A stretch of 15,280 nucleotides of DNA from an uncultured bacterium. GTDB taxonomy: Bacteria > Bacteroidota > Ignavibacteria > Kapaibacteriales > UBA2268. The notes under the pieces were generated by a model that searched no databases, was not told the DNA's origin, and was given only the letters and a program-made list of their open reading frames with translations. The position numbers were made by a program, and so were the translations under genes. Where the stretch lies: assembly GCA_937875295.1 (NCBI GenBank), contig CALLXS010000029.1, forward strand, positions 1 to 15,280, given 5' to 3'. Below, in pieces: positions 15,017 to 15,280 of this stretch (the first letter of the stretch is position 1; each line of letters opens with the position of its first letter).

Positions 15017-15280
15017 AAATTATTAGCTTTAAACCTCGCTTAATTTTAAAATTATATATACTATTTTTCATAACAAGCTATTGTAATGATACGTATTGAT
15101 ACGCAAATATGCGATTATAATACGATTCTTTTATAAAAAGTATAGTTTACAGACCTTCTGGATACTCCCTAATTACCGAATAAAGAAACTCCTCGTCAAA
15201 TATATTTATCCAATGTTTTTAGCTTGAATAGCTCATTATTCCCTCTCTATATAACGGTATTTGGTTGTTCTTTTATCACC
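15017..15280. other. Upstream region of clpB, no gene assigned
   Basis: 264 bp with no convincing gene. It holds the phased decamer repeats at 15083-15123. On the minus strand at 15150-15218 is a 23-codon open stretch whose translation looks protein-like, but it has a stop on each side and no start, so I do not call it. No CIRCE heat-shock operator is present. Confidence 0.55.
15083..15123. repeat. Phased decamer repeats upstream of clpB
   Basis: Four consecutive units begin with G and have lengths 10, 10, 10 and 11: GTAATGATAC, GTATTGATAC, GCAAATATGC, GATTATAATAC. The first two differ at one base, and TGATACG recurs exactly 10 bp apart (15087 and 15097). The spacing equals one DNA turn, and the array lies about 67-107 bp before the clpB start, so it could be a regulator-binding array. 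Confidence 0.45.

Noticed and set aside
15150..15236. Short minus-strand coding-like fragment (contains DEEFLYSVIREYPEGL)
   Set aside because: It is 23 codons between two stops without a start, and a 5-codon ATG frame just upstream also ends in a stop. It may be a remnant of a gene or transposase, but too little is left to identify.
15017..15280. CIRCE or other known heat-shock operator before clpB
   Set aside because: No TTAGCACTC-N9-GAGTGCTAA or close variant is present; only the decamer repeats were found.

Overview
The window is AT-rich throughout and carries no RNA gene, CRISPR array or recognisable insertion sequence. The best lineage marker is an adjacent porU-porV pair, core parts of the type IX secretion system (T9SS), which is restricted to the Bacteroidota/Chlorobiota (FCB) lineage. 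One Bacteroidota-type promoter (TTTG, 21 bp spacer, TATATTTG) precedes that pair. Several genes have clear Shine-Dalgarno sequences (AGGAG before pgi, GGAGG before porV, AAGGA before others), which typical Bacteroidia mostly lack. I therefore lean towards a deep-branching FCB member of Ignavibacteria/Kapabacteria type, but this is inference.

Left part (1-3908): a sugar-nucleotide epimerase, cut off by the window edge and on the minus strand, is divergent from pgi (glucose-6-phosphate isomerase). It is followed by an unusual long GAPDH. Together they give sugar-phosphate interconversion, glycolysis and nucleotide-sugar supply.

Centre (3909-9621): a 357 bp AT-rich spacer holds a candidate promoter and leader hairpin. 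Then come porU (1347 aa C25-family sortase with signal peptide and C-terminal T9SS-type domain) and porV (outer-membrane barrel). A strong hairpin plus T-run terminator closes the unit. PorV delivers T9SS cargo to PorU, which cleaves the C-terminal signal and attaches cargo at the cell surface.

Right part (9849-15280): a plus-strand YitT-family membrane protein converges, across a bidirectional terminator, on a minus-strand series. In transcription order this is a half-length clpB, moxR, a DUF1801 protein, an SMR (Gdx/SugE-like) exporter, an MTH1187-type thiamine-binding protein and a four-helix membrane protein. The moxR to thiamine-binding genes are closely packed (gaps of 27, 6 and 35 bp) and could be one transcript, though their functions are not obviously related.

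The points most worth a second look are the ClpB that ends just inside its middle domain with no second ATPase domain downstream, the GAPDH whose three main NAD-selectivity positions are all changed, and the phased 10-bp repeats upstream of clpB. I saw no clearly new multi-gene system; most of the window is housekeeping plus the known T9SS pair.
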